Source: Chrysopilus asiliformis
Lineage: Eukaryota; Arthropoda; Insecta; Diptera; Rhagionidae
DNA: 64,000 bases
Reading direction: 5' to 3'
Assembly: GCA_964034945.1 (NCBI GenBank)
Contig: OZ035962.1
Location: forward strand, 114,453,234-114,517,233
In this document: one piece after another, positions 53,400 to 64,000 of the stretch
Layout of the letters: each line of letters begins with the position of its first letter
How positions within the stretch are numbered: the first letter of the stretch is position 1
The notes under the pieces: model-generated
What the model saw: the letters and a program-made list of their open reading frames with translations, nothing else
The model's database searches: none
Told to the model about the DNA's origin: nothing
Program-made: the position numbers and the translations under genes

Positions 53400-53835
53400 T
53401 TATAATTGCCAATCTGGCAATTATTGAAAATCCGTATGGTGATATTCGTATCAAAATTCCACTTTGAAGTCAAACTTTCCAATAAGATTTTTTAAATTTA
53501 TTCCAATCGGATTTTCATGTAAGGGAGTTTTATGTAGAATCTTATCCTAAATAACTTTTGTTCTTGGACTTTTTTGATAAGATGTACCGTTTTTGAGAAA
53601 TTCACAAAAAAAAACGTTTTTGTTCGTATGGGGGGTACCCCCCCTAATGGTCCATTTTTGCCCATTAACGAACTTAACCTTGCATTTTACAGAAAACGAC
53701 TCTGTACAAAATTTCAAGTCTCTAGCTCAATCCGTGCGCCCGCAATCCACGACACAGACAGACGGACAGACGGACGGACGGACATGCAAAAATTAATTAT
53801 TTTTATCATTCTAAACACACTGGTGTAATTGATTT
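53400..53835 (+). repeat. Interspersed ATACCCGTATGG repeat, copy C (truncated)
   Basis: Same order of blocks as copy A, from TATAATTGCCAATCTGGCAA to ACACTGGTGTAATTGATTT. It stops exactly where the satellite starts, losing the last 90 or so bases present in copy A. Confidence 0.75.
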
Positions 53836-54107
53836 GGACTAACCACTGCAATTTTTTGCGATTTTTTTCAAAAAATATATTTCGCTGAAACTTGGCGTAG
53901 AGGGTAATGGGGGGCCGCTGAGCACGAATCCGTTGTCCGTTTTTCGATAGCTCTCACGGTTTGGCCAGGGCGCCTAGGGTCGCCTCAAAAAATTGCGCTA
54001 GCTCAAAATGGACCACGAATTCGTGATCAGCGACCCCTCATTACCCTTCACACCAAGTTTCAGCTAAATCTTTTTTTTGAAAAAAATCGCAAAAAATTGC
54101 AGTGGAT
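53836..54107. repeat. Divergent edge unit of the satellite: near-complete inverted repeat
   Basis: It begins GGACTAACCACTGCAATTTT and its first 150 bases are close to the reverse complement of the second half of the ordinary monomer. The remainder runs in monomer orientation and ends TTGCAGTGG. The unit therefore looks like a foldback/MITE with long arms. It is the most diverged unit in the array (for example CGACCCCTCATT for CGGCCCCCCATT). Confidence 0.8.
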
Positions 54108-57100
54108 GGCAAAAAATGTTTTTTTCTGAATTTTTGTCTGATCGCGCTGAAACTTGGAATGTAGGGGTTTTGGGCGACGAGAAATCGAAATCCGTTGTCC
54201 ATTTTGAGCTATCTCCATTTTTTTGAGGCGACCCTAGCCGCCCTGGCCAAACCGTGAGAGCTATCGAAAAACGGACAACGGATTCGTGATCAGCGGCCCC
54301 CCATTACCCTTTACACCAAGTTTCAGCGAAATCTTTTTTTTGAAAAAAATCGCAAAAAATTGCAGTGGATGGCAAAAAATGTTTTGTTCTGAATTTTTGT
54401 CTGATCGCGCTGAAACTTGGAATGTAGGGGTTTTGGGCGACGAGAAATCGAAATCCGTTGTCCATTTTGAGCTATCTCCATTTTTTTGAGGCGACCCTAG
54501 CCGCCCTGGCCAAACCGTGAGAGCTATCGAAAAACGGACAACGGATTCGTGATCAGCGGCCCCCATTACCCTTTACACCAAGTTTCAGCGAAATCTTTTT
54601 TTTGAAAAAAATCGCAAAAAATTGCAGTGGATGGCAAAAAATGTTTTTTTCTGAATTTTTGTCTGATCGCGCTGAAACTTGGAATGTAGGGGTTTTGGGC
54701 GACGAGAAATCGAAATCCGTTGTCCATTTTGAGCTATCTCCATTTTTTTGAGGCGACCCTAGCCGCCCTGGCCAAACCGTGAGAGCTATCGAAAAACGGA
54801 CAACGGATTCGTGATCAGCGGCCCCCATTACCCTTTACACCAAGTTTCAGCGAAATCTTTTTTTTGAAAAAAATCGCAAAAAATTGCAGTGGATGGCAAA
54901 AAATGTTTTTTTCTGAATTTTTGTCTGATCGCGCTGAAACTTGGAATGTAGGGGTTTTGGGCGACGAGAAATCGAAATCCGTTGTCCATTTTGAGCTATC
55001 TCCATTTTTTTGAGGCGACCCTAGCCGCCCTGGCCAAACCGTGAGAGCTATCGAAAAACGGACAACGGATTCGTGATCAGCGGCCCCCATTACCCTTTAC
55101 ACCAAGTTTCAGCGAAATCTTTTTTTTGAAAAAAATCGCAAAAAATTGCAGTGGTTAGTCCATGATTTTTTTATGGCAAAAAATGTTTTTTTATGAATTT
55201 TTGTCTGATCGCGCTGAAACTTGGAATGTAGGGGTTTTGGGCGACGAGAAATCGAAATCCGTTGTCCATTTTGAGCTATCTCCATTTTTTTGAGGCGACC
55301 CTAGCCGCCCTGGCCAAACCGTGAGAGCTATCGAAAAACGGACAACGGATTCGTGATCAGCGGCCCCCCATTACCCTTTACACCAAGTTTCAGCGAAATC
55401 TTTTTTTTGAAAAAAATCGCAAAAAATTGCAGTGGATGGCAAAAAATGTTTTTTTCTGAATTTTTGTCTGATCGCGCTGAAACTTGGAATGTAGGGGTTT
55501 TGGGCGACGAGAAATCGAAATCCGTTGTCCATTTTGAGCTATCTCCATTTTTTTGAGGCGACCCTAGCCGCCCTGGCCAAACCGTGAGAGCTATCGAAAA
55601 ACGGACAACGGATTCGTGATCAGCGGCCCCCCATTACCCTTTACACCAAGTTTCAGCGAAATCTTTTTTTTGAAAAAAATCGCAAAAAATTGCAGTGGAT
55701 GGCAAAAAATGTTTTTTTCTGAATTTTTGTCTGATCGCGCTGAAACTTGGAATGTAGGGGTTTTGGGCGACGAGAAATCGAAATCCGTTGTCCATTTTGA
55801 GCTATCTCCATTTTTTTGAGGCGACCCTAGCCGCCCTGGCCAAACCGTGAGAGTTATCGAAAAACGGACAACGGATTCGTGATCAGCGGCCCCCCATTAC
55901 CCTTTACACCAAGTTTCAGCGAAATCTTTTTTTTGAAAAAAATCGCAAAAAATTGCAGTGGATGGCAAAAAATGTTTTTTTCTGAATTTTTGTCTGATCG
56001 CGCTGAAACTTGGAATGTAGGGGTTTTGGGCGACGAGAAATCGAAATCCGTTGTCCATTTTGAGCTATCTCCATTTTTTTGAGGCGACCCTAGCCGCCCT
56101 GGCCAAACCGTGAGAGCTATCGAAAAACGGACAACGGATTCGTGATCAGCGGCCCCCCATTACCCTTTACACCAAGTTTCAGCGAAATCTTTTTTTTGAA
56201 AAAAATCGCAAAAAATTGCAGTGGATGGCAAAAAATGTTTTTTTCTGAATTTTTGTCTGATCGCGCTGAAACTTGGAATGTAGGGGTTTTGGGCGACGAG
56301 AAATCGAAATCCGTTGTCCATTTTGAGCTATCTCCATTTTTTTGAGGCGACCCTAGCCGCCCTGGCCAAACCGTGAGAGCTATCGAAAAACGGACAACGG
56401 ATTCGTGATCAGCGGCCCCCCATTACCCTTTACACCAAGTTTCAGCGAAATCTTTTTTTTGAAAAAAATCGCAAAAAATTGCAGTGGTTAGTCCATGATT
56501 TTTTTATGGCAAAAAATGTTTTTTTCTGAATTTTTGTCTGATCGCGCTGAAACTTGGAATGTAGGGGTTTTGGGCGACGAGAAATCGAAATCCGTTGTCC
56601 ATTTTGAGCTATCTCCATTTTTTTGAGGCGACCCTAGCCGCCCTGGCCAAACCGTGAGAGCTATCGAAAAACGGACAACGGATTCGTGATCAGCGGCCCC
56701 CCATTACCCTTTACACCAAGTTTCAGCGAAATCTTTTTTTTGAAAAAAATCGCAAAAAGTTGCAGTGGATGGCAAAAAATGTTTTTTTCTGAATTTTTGT
56801 CTGATCGCGCTGAAACTTGGAATGTAGGGGTTTTGGGCGACGAGAAATCGAAATCCGTTGTCCATTTTGAGCTATCTCCATTTTTTTGAGGCGACCCTAG
56901 CCGCCCTGGCCAAACCGTGAGAGCTATCGAAAAACGGACAACGGATTCGTGATCAGCGGCCCCCCATTACCCTTTACACCAAGTTTCAGCGAAATCTTTT
57001 TTTTGAAAAAAATCGCAAAAAATTGCAGTGGTTAGTCCATGATTTTTTTATGGCAAAAAATGTTTTTTTCTGAATTTTTGTCTGATCGCGCTGAAACTTG

Positions 57101-60100
57101 GAATGTAGGGGTTTTGGGCGACGAGAAATCGAAATCCGTTGTCCATTTTGAGCTATCTCCATTTTTTTGAGGCGACCCTAGCCGCCCTGGCCAAACCGTG
57201 AGAGCTATCGAAAAACGGACAACGGATTCGTGATCAGCGGCCCCCCATTACCCTTTACACCAAGTTTCAGCGAAATCTTTTTTTTGAAAAAAATCGCAAA
57301 AAATTGCAGTGGTTAGTCCATGATTTTTTTATGGCAAAAAATGTTTTTTTCTGAATTTTTGTCTGATCGCGCTGAAACTTGGAATGTAGGGGTTTTGGGC
57401 GACGAGAAATCGAAATCCGTTGTCCATTTTGAGCTATCTCCATTTTTTTGAGGCGACCCTAGCCGCCCTGGCCAAACCGTGAGAGCTATCGAAAAACGGA
57501 CAACGGATTCGTGATCAGCGGCCCCCCATTACCCTTTACACCAAGTTTCAGCGAAATCTTTTTTTTGAAAAAAATCGCAAAAAATTGCAGTGGTTAGTCC
57601 ATGATTTTTTTATGGCAAAAAATGTTTTTTTCTGAATTTTTGTCTGATCGCGCTGAAACTTGGAATGTAGGGGTTTTGGGCGACGAGAAATCGAAATCCG
57701 TTGTCCATTTTGAGCTATCTCCATTTTTTTGAGGCGACCCTAGCCGCCCTGGCCAAACCGTGAGAGCTATCGAAAAACGGACAACGGATTCGTGATCAGC
57801 GGCCCCCCATTACCCTTTACACCAAGTTTCAGCGAAATCTTTTTTTTGAAAAAAATCGCAAAAAATTGCAGTGGATGGCAAAAAATGTTTTTTTCTGAAT
57901 TTTTGTCTGATCGCGCTGAAACTTGGAATGTAGGGGTTTTGGGCGACGAGAAATCGAAATCCGTTGTCCATTTTGAGCTATCTCCATTTTTTTGAGGCGA
58001 CCCTAGCCGCCCTGGCCAAACCGTGAGAGCTATCGAAAAACGGACAACGGATTCGTGATCAGCGGCCCCCCATTACCCTTTACACCAAGTTTCAGCGAAA
58101 TCTTTTTTTTGAAAAAAATCGCAAAAAATTGCAGTGGTTAGTCCATGATTTTTTTATGGCAAAAAATGTTTTTTTCTGAATTTTTGTCTGATCGCGCTGA
58201 AACTTGGAATGTAGGGGTTTTGGGCGACGAGAAATCGAAATCCGTTGTCCATTTTGAGCTATCTCCATTTTTTTGAGGCGACCCTAGCCGCCCTGGCCAA
58301 ACCGTGAGAGCTATCGAAAAACGGACAACGGATTCGTGATCAGCGGCCCCCCATTACCCTTTACACCAAGTTTCAGCGAAATCTTTTTTTTGAAAAAAAT
58401 CGCAAAAAATTGCAGTGGATGGCAAAAAATGTTTTTTTCTGAATTTTTGTCTGATCGCGCTGAAACTTGGAATGTAGGGGTTTTGGGCGACGAGAAATCG
58501 AAATCCGTTGTCCATTTTGAGCTATCTCCATTTTTTTGAGGCGACCCTAGCCGCCCTGGCCAAACCGTGAGAGCTATCGAAAAACGGACAACGGATTCGT
58601 GATCAGCGGCCCCCCATTACCCTTTACACCAAGTTTCAGCGAAATCTTTTTTTTGAAAAAAATCGCAAAAAATTGCAGTGGTTAGTCCATGATTTTTTTA
58701 TGGCAAAAAATGTTTTTTTCTGAATTTTTGTCTGATCGCGCTGAAACTTGGAATGTAGGGGTTTTGGGCGACGAGAAATCGAAATCCGTTGTCCATTTTG
58801 AGCTATCTCCATTTTTTTGAGGCGACCCTAGCCGCCCTGGCCAAACCGTGAGAGCTATCGAAAAACGGACAACGGATTCGTGATCAGCGGCCCCCCATTA
58901 CCCTTTACACCAAGTTTCAGCGAAATCTTTTTTTTGAAAAAAATCGCAAAAAATTGCAGTGGATGGCAAAAAATGTTTTGTTCTGAATTTTTGTCTGATC
59001 GCGCTGAAACTTGGAATGTAGGGGTTTTGGGCGACGAGAAATCGAAATCCGTTGTCCATTTTGAGCTATCTCCATTTTTTTGAGGCGACCCTAGCCGCCC
59101 TGGCCAAACCGTGAGAGCTATCGAAAAACGGACAACGGATTCGTGATCAGCGGCCCCCATTACCCTTTACACCAAGTTTCAGCGAAATCTTTTTTTTGAA
59201 AAAAATCGCAAAAAATTGCAGTGGATGGCAAAAAATGTTTTTTTCTGAATTTTTGTCTGATCGCGCTGAAACTTGGAATGTAGGGGTTTTGGGCGACGAG
59301 AAATCGAAATCCGTTGTCCATTTTGAGCTATCTCCATTTTTTTGAGGCGACCCTAGCCGCCCTGGCCAAACCGTGAGAGCTATCGAAAAACGGACAACGG
59401 ATTCGTGATCAGCGGCCCCCCATTACCCTTTACACCAAGTTTCAGCGAAATCTTTTTTTTGAAAAAAATCGCAAAAAATTGCAGTGGATGGCAAAAAATG
59501 TTTTTTTCTGAATTTTTGTCTGATCGCGCTGAAACTTGGAATGTAGGGGTTTTGGGCGACGAGAAATCGAAATCCGTTGTCCATTTTGAGCTATCTCCAT
59601 TTTTTTGAGGCGACCCTAGCCGCCCTGGCCAAACCGTGAGAGCTATCGAAAAACGGACAACGGATTCGTGATCAGCGGCCCCCATTACCCTTTACACCAA
59701 GTTTCAGCGAAATCTTTTTTTTGAAAAAAATCGCAAAAAATTGCAGTGGTTAGTCCATGATTTTTTTATGGCAAAAAATGTTTTTTTCTGAATTTTTGTC
59801 TGATCGCGCTGAAACTTGGAATGTAGGGGTTTTGGGCGACGAGAAATCGAAATCCGTTGTCCATTTTGAGCTATCTCCATTTTTTTGAGGCGACCCTAGC
59901 CGCCCTGGCCAAACCGTGAGAGCTATCGAAAAACGGACAACGGATTCGTGATCAGCGGCCCCCATTACCCTTTACACCAAGTTTCAGCGAAATCTTTTTT
60001 TTGAAAAAAATCGCAAAAAATTGCAGTGGTTAGTCCATGATTTTTTTATGGCAAAAAATGTTTTTTTCTGAATTTTTGTCTGATCGCGCTGAAACTTGGA

Positions 60101-63100
60101 ATGTAGGGGTTTTGGGCGACGAGAAATCGAAATCCGTTGTCCATTTTGAGCTATCTCCATTTTTTTGAGGCGACCCTAGCCGCCCTGGCCAAACCGTGAG
60201 AGCTATCGAAAAACGGACAACGGATTCGTGATCAGCGGCCCCCATTACCCTTTACACCAAGTTTCAGCGAAATCTTTTTTTTGAAAAAAATCGCAAAAAA
60301 TTGCAGTGGTTAGTCCATGATTTTTTTATGGCAAAAAATGTTTTTTTCTGAATTTTTGTCTGATCGCGCTGAAACTTGGAATGTAGGGGTTTTGGGCGAC
60401 GAGAAATCGAAATCCGTTGTCCATTTTGAGCTATCTCCATTTTTTTGAGGCGACCCTAGCCGCCCTGGCCAAACCGTGAGAGCTATCGAAAAACGGACAA
60501 CGGATTCGTGATCAGCGGCCCCCCATTACCCTTTACACCAAGTTTCAGCGAAATCTTTTTTTTGAAAAAAATCGCAAAAAATTGCAGTGGATGGCAAAAA
60601 ATGTTTTTTTCTGAATTTTTGTCTGATCGCGCTGAAACTTGGAATGTAGGGGTTTTGGGCGACGAGAAATCGAAATCCGTTGTCCATTTTGAGCTATCTC
60701 CATTTTTTTGAGGCGACCCTAGCCGCCCTGGCCAAACCGTGAGAGCTATCGAAAAACGGACAACGGATTCGTGATCAGCGGCCCCCCATTACCCTTTACA
60801 CCAAGTTTCAGCGAAATCTTTTTTTTGAAAAAAATCGCAAAAAATTGCAGTGGATGGCAAAAAATGTTTTTTTCTGAATTTTTGTCTGATCGCGCTGAAA
60901 CTTGGAATGTAGGGGTTTTGGGCGACGAGAAATCGAAATCCGTTGTCCATTTTGAGCTATCTCCATTTTTTTGAGGCGACCCTAGCCGCCCTGGCCAAAC
61001 CGTGAGAGCTATCGAAAAACGGACAACGGATTCGTGATCAGCGGCCCCCATTACCCTTTACACCAAGTTTCAGCGAAATCTTTTTTTTGAAAAAAATCGC
61101 AAAAAATTGCAGTGGATGGCAAAAAATGTTTTTTTCTGAATTTTTGTCTGATCGCGCTGAAACTTGGAATGTAGGGGTTTTGGGCGACGAGAAATCGAAA
61201 TCCGTTGTCCATTTTGAGCTATCTCCATTTTTTTGAGGCGACCCTAGCCGCCCTGGCCAAACCGTGAGAGCTATCGAAAAACGGACAACGGATTCGTGAT
61301 CAGCGGCCCCCCATTACCCTTTACACCAAGTTTCAGCGAAATCTTTTTTTTGAAAAAAATCGCAAAAAATTGCAGTGGTTAGTCCATGATTTTTTATGGC
61401 AAAAAATGTTTTTTTATGAATTTTTGTCTGATCGCGCTGAAACTTGGAATGTAGGGGTTTTGGGCGACGAGAAATCGAAATCCGTTGTCCATTTTGAGCT
61501 ATCTCCATTTTTTTGAGGCGACCCTAGCCGCCCTGGCCAAACCGTGAGAGCTATCGAAAAACGGACAACGGATTCGTGATCAGCGGCCCCCCATTACCCT
61601 TTACACCAAGTTTCAGCGAAATCTTTTTTTTGAAAAAAATCGCAAAAAATTGCAGTGGATGGCAAAAAATGTTTTTTTCTGAATTTTTGTCTGATCGCGC
61701 TGAAACTTGGAATGTAGGGGTTTTGGGCGACGAGAAATCGAAATCCGTTGTCCATTTTGAGCTATCTCCATTTTTTTGAGGCGACCCTAGCCGCCCTGGC
61801 CAAACCGTGAGAGCTATCGAAAAACGGACAACGGATTCGTGATCAGCGGCCCCCCATTACCCTTTACACCAAGTTTCAGCGAAATCTTTTTTTTGAAAAA
61901 AATCGCAAAAAATTGCAGTGGTTAGTCCATGATTTTTTTATGGCAAAAAATGTTTTTTTCTGAATTTTTGTCTGATCGCGCTGAAACTTGGAATGTAGGG
62001 GTTTTGGGCGACGAGAAATCGAAATCCGTTGTCCATTTTGAGCTATCTCCATTTTTTTGAGGCGACCCTAGCCGCCCTGGCCAAACCGTGAGAGCTATCG
62101 AAAAACGGACAACGGATTCGTGATCAGCGGCCCCCCATTACCCTTTACACCAAGTTTCAGCGAAATCTTTTTTTTGAAAAAAATCGCAAAAAATTGCAGT
62201 GGATGGCAAAAAATGTTTTTTTCTGAATTTTTGTCTGATCGCGCTGAAACTTGGAATGTAGGGGTTTTGGGCGACGAGAAATCGAAATCCGTTGTCCATT
62301 TTGAGCTATCTCCATTTTTTTGAGGCGACCCTAGCCGCCCTGGCCAAACCGTGAGAGCTATCGAAAAACGGACAACGGATTCGTGATCAGCGGCCCCCCA
62401 TTACCCTTTACACCAAGTTTCAGCGAAATCTTTTTTTTTAAAAAAATCGCAAAAAATTGCAGTGGTTAGTCCATGATTTTTTTATGGCAAAAAATGTTTT
62501 TTTCTGAATTTTTGTCTGATCGCGCTGAAACTTGGAATGTAGGGGTTTTGGGCGACGAGAAATCGAAATCCGTTGTCCATTTTGAGCTATCTCCATTTTT
62601 TTGAGGCGACCCTAGCCGCCCTGGCCAAACCGTGAGAGCTATCGAAAAACGGACAACGGATTCGTGATCAGCGGCCCCCCATTACCCTTTACACCAAGTT
62701 TCAGCGAAATCTTTTTTTTGAAAAAAATCGCAAAAAATTGCAGTGGTTAGTCCATGATTTTTTTATGGCAAAAAATGTTTTTTTCTGAATTTTTGTCTGA
62801 TCGCGCTGAAACTTGGAATGTAGGGGTTTTGGGCGACGAGAAATCGAAATCCGTTGTCCATTTTGAGCTATCTCCATTTTTTTGAGGCGACCCTAGCCGC
62901 CCTGGCCAAACCGTGAGAGCTATCGAAAAACGGACAACGGATTCGTGATCAGCGGCCCCCCATTACCCTTTACACCAAGTTTCAGCGAAATCTTTTTTTT
63001 GAAAAAAATCGCAAAAAATTGCAGTGGATGGCAAAAAATGTTTTTTTCTGAATTTTTGTCTGATCGCGCTGAAACTTGGAATGTAGGGGTTTTGGGCGAC

Positions 63101-64000
63101 GAGAAATCGAAATCCGTTGTCCATTTTGAGCTATCTCCATTTTTTTGAGGCGACCCTAGCCGCCCTGGCCAAACCGTGAGAGCTATCGAAAAACGGACAA
63201 CGGATTCGTGATCAGCGGCCCCCCATTACCCTTTACACCAAGTTTCAGCGAAATCTTTTTTTTGAAAAAAATCGCAAAAAATTGCAGTGGTTAGTCCATG
63301 ATTTTTTTATGGCAAAAAATGTTTTTTTCTGAATTTTTGTCTGATCGCGCTGAAACTTGGAATGTAGGGGTTTTGGGCGACGAGAAATCGAAATCCGTTG
63401 TCCATTTTGAGCTATCTCCATTTTTTTGAGGCGACCCTAGCCGCCCTGGCCAAACCGTGAGAGCTATCGAAAAACGGACAACGGATTCGTGATCAGCGGC
63501 CCCCCATTACCCTTTACACCAAGTTTCAGCGAAATCTTTTTTTTGAAAAAAATCGCAAAAAATTGCAGTGGATGGCAAAAAATGTTTTTTTCTGAATTTT
63601 TGTCTGATCGCGCTGAAACTTGGAATGTAGGGGTTTTGGGCGACGAGAAATCGAAATCCGTTGTCCATTTTGAGCTATCTCCATTTTTTTGAGGCGACCC
63701 TAGCCGCCCTGGCCAAACCGTGAGAGCTATCGAAAAACGGACAACGGATTCGTGATCAGCGGCCCCCCATTACCCTTTACACCAAGTTTCAGCGAAATCT
63801 TTTTTTTGAAAAAAATCGCAAAAAATTGCAGTGGTTAGTCCATGATTTTTTTATGGCAAAAAATGTTTTTTTCTGAATTTTTGTCTGATCGCGCTGAAAC
63901 TTGGAATGTAGGGGTTTTGGGCGACGAGAAATCGAAATCCGTTGTCCATTTTGAGCTATCTCCATTTTTTTGAGGCGACCCTAGCCGCCCTGGCCAAACC
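54108..64000 (+). repeat. Tandem satellite with two monomer lengths (263 and 281 bp)
   Basis: Using GTGATCAG as anchor I count 37 occurrences from 54023 to 63752. The 36 spacings are 262/263 (21 cases) or 280/281 (15 cases). The long form differs by an 18-base insert, TTAGTCCATGATTTTTTT, after GCAGTGG; the 1-bp difference is five or six C after GCGG. Otherwise the copies are almost identical. The repeated 67- and 101-codon open frames on both strands are by-products of the repeat, with no start context or domain. The array continues past the window end. Confidence 0.95.

Noticed and set aside
54261..63692. Dozens of identical 67-, 71-, 91- and 101-codon open frames on both strands in the satellite
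   Set aside because: They recur with the monomer, run through both strands of the same repeat, change length with the indel variants and show no domain. They are repeat by-products, not a gene family.

Overview
This window looks like insect nuclear DNA, and a dipteran is the most likely source. The unique DNA is very AT-rich, genes are split by GT-AG introns, AATAAA signals follow the stop codons, and both recognisable genes belong to families known from insects: fusilli/ESRP and a ZAD zinc-finger protein. I see no bacterial, organellar or viral genes and no tRNA, rRNA or CRISPR array. The species cannot be named from the sequence.

Layout. 1-7391: upstream flank, with a degenerate pogo-like DNA transposon (1213-2776) that carries a nested insert resembling an RTE 3-prime end. 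7392-36137: the plus-strand gene fusilli (fus, ESRP family splicing regulator). I rebuilt it exon by exon with every splice phase matching. The N-terminal exonuclease-fold region, three RRMs and two alternative C-termini are all present. Reading through a donor at 26620 gives a His/Ala/Gln-rich tail ending at 27398 (850 residues). Using that donor joins exons at 33549 and 35880 (754 residues), and a 27-nt in-frame microexon candidate lies between them. The introns are filled with small DNA transposons, several with clear target-site duplications (TSDs). 36138-42681: intergenic DNA with MITEs and a minus-strand fragment of a UFD2/E4-type U-box. 42682-45822: a three-exon plus-strand gene for a 658-residue ZAD protein with two isolated zinc fingers; its second intron is almost entirely two MITEs. 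45823-53835: intergenic DNA with a MULE-like hairpin, a pogo/Tigger pseudogene, a foldback element with a 7-bp TSD, and a truncated copy of a repeat family present three times in the window. 53836-64000, running off the end: a tandem satellite of two monomer lengths (about 263 and 281 bp).

How it fits together. fus and the ZAD gene are both predicted nuclear regulators, one of RNA splicing and one of transcription, but nothing suggests a functional link between them. Most of the remaining structure is transposon biology. The most unusual part is the satellite. Its left edge is a near-complete inverted repeat related to the monomer, so the array was probably seeded by a foldback/MITE element and then amplified and homogenised, with two indel markers (18 bp and one C) segregating along it.
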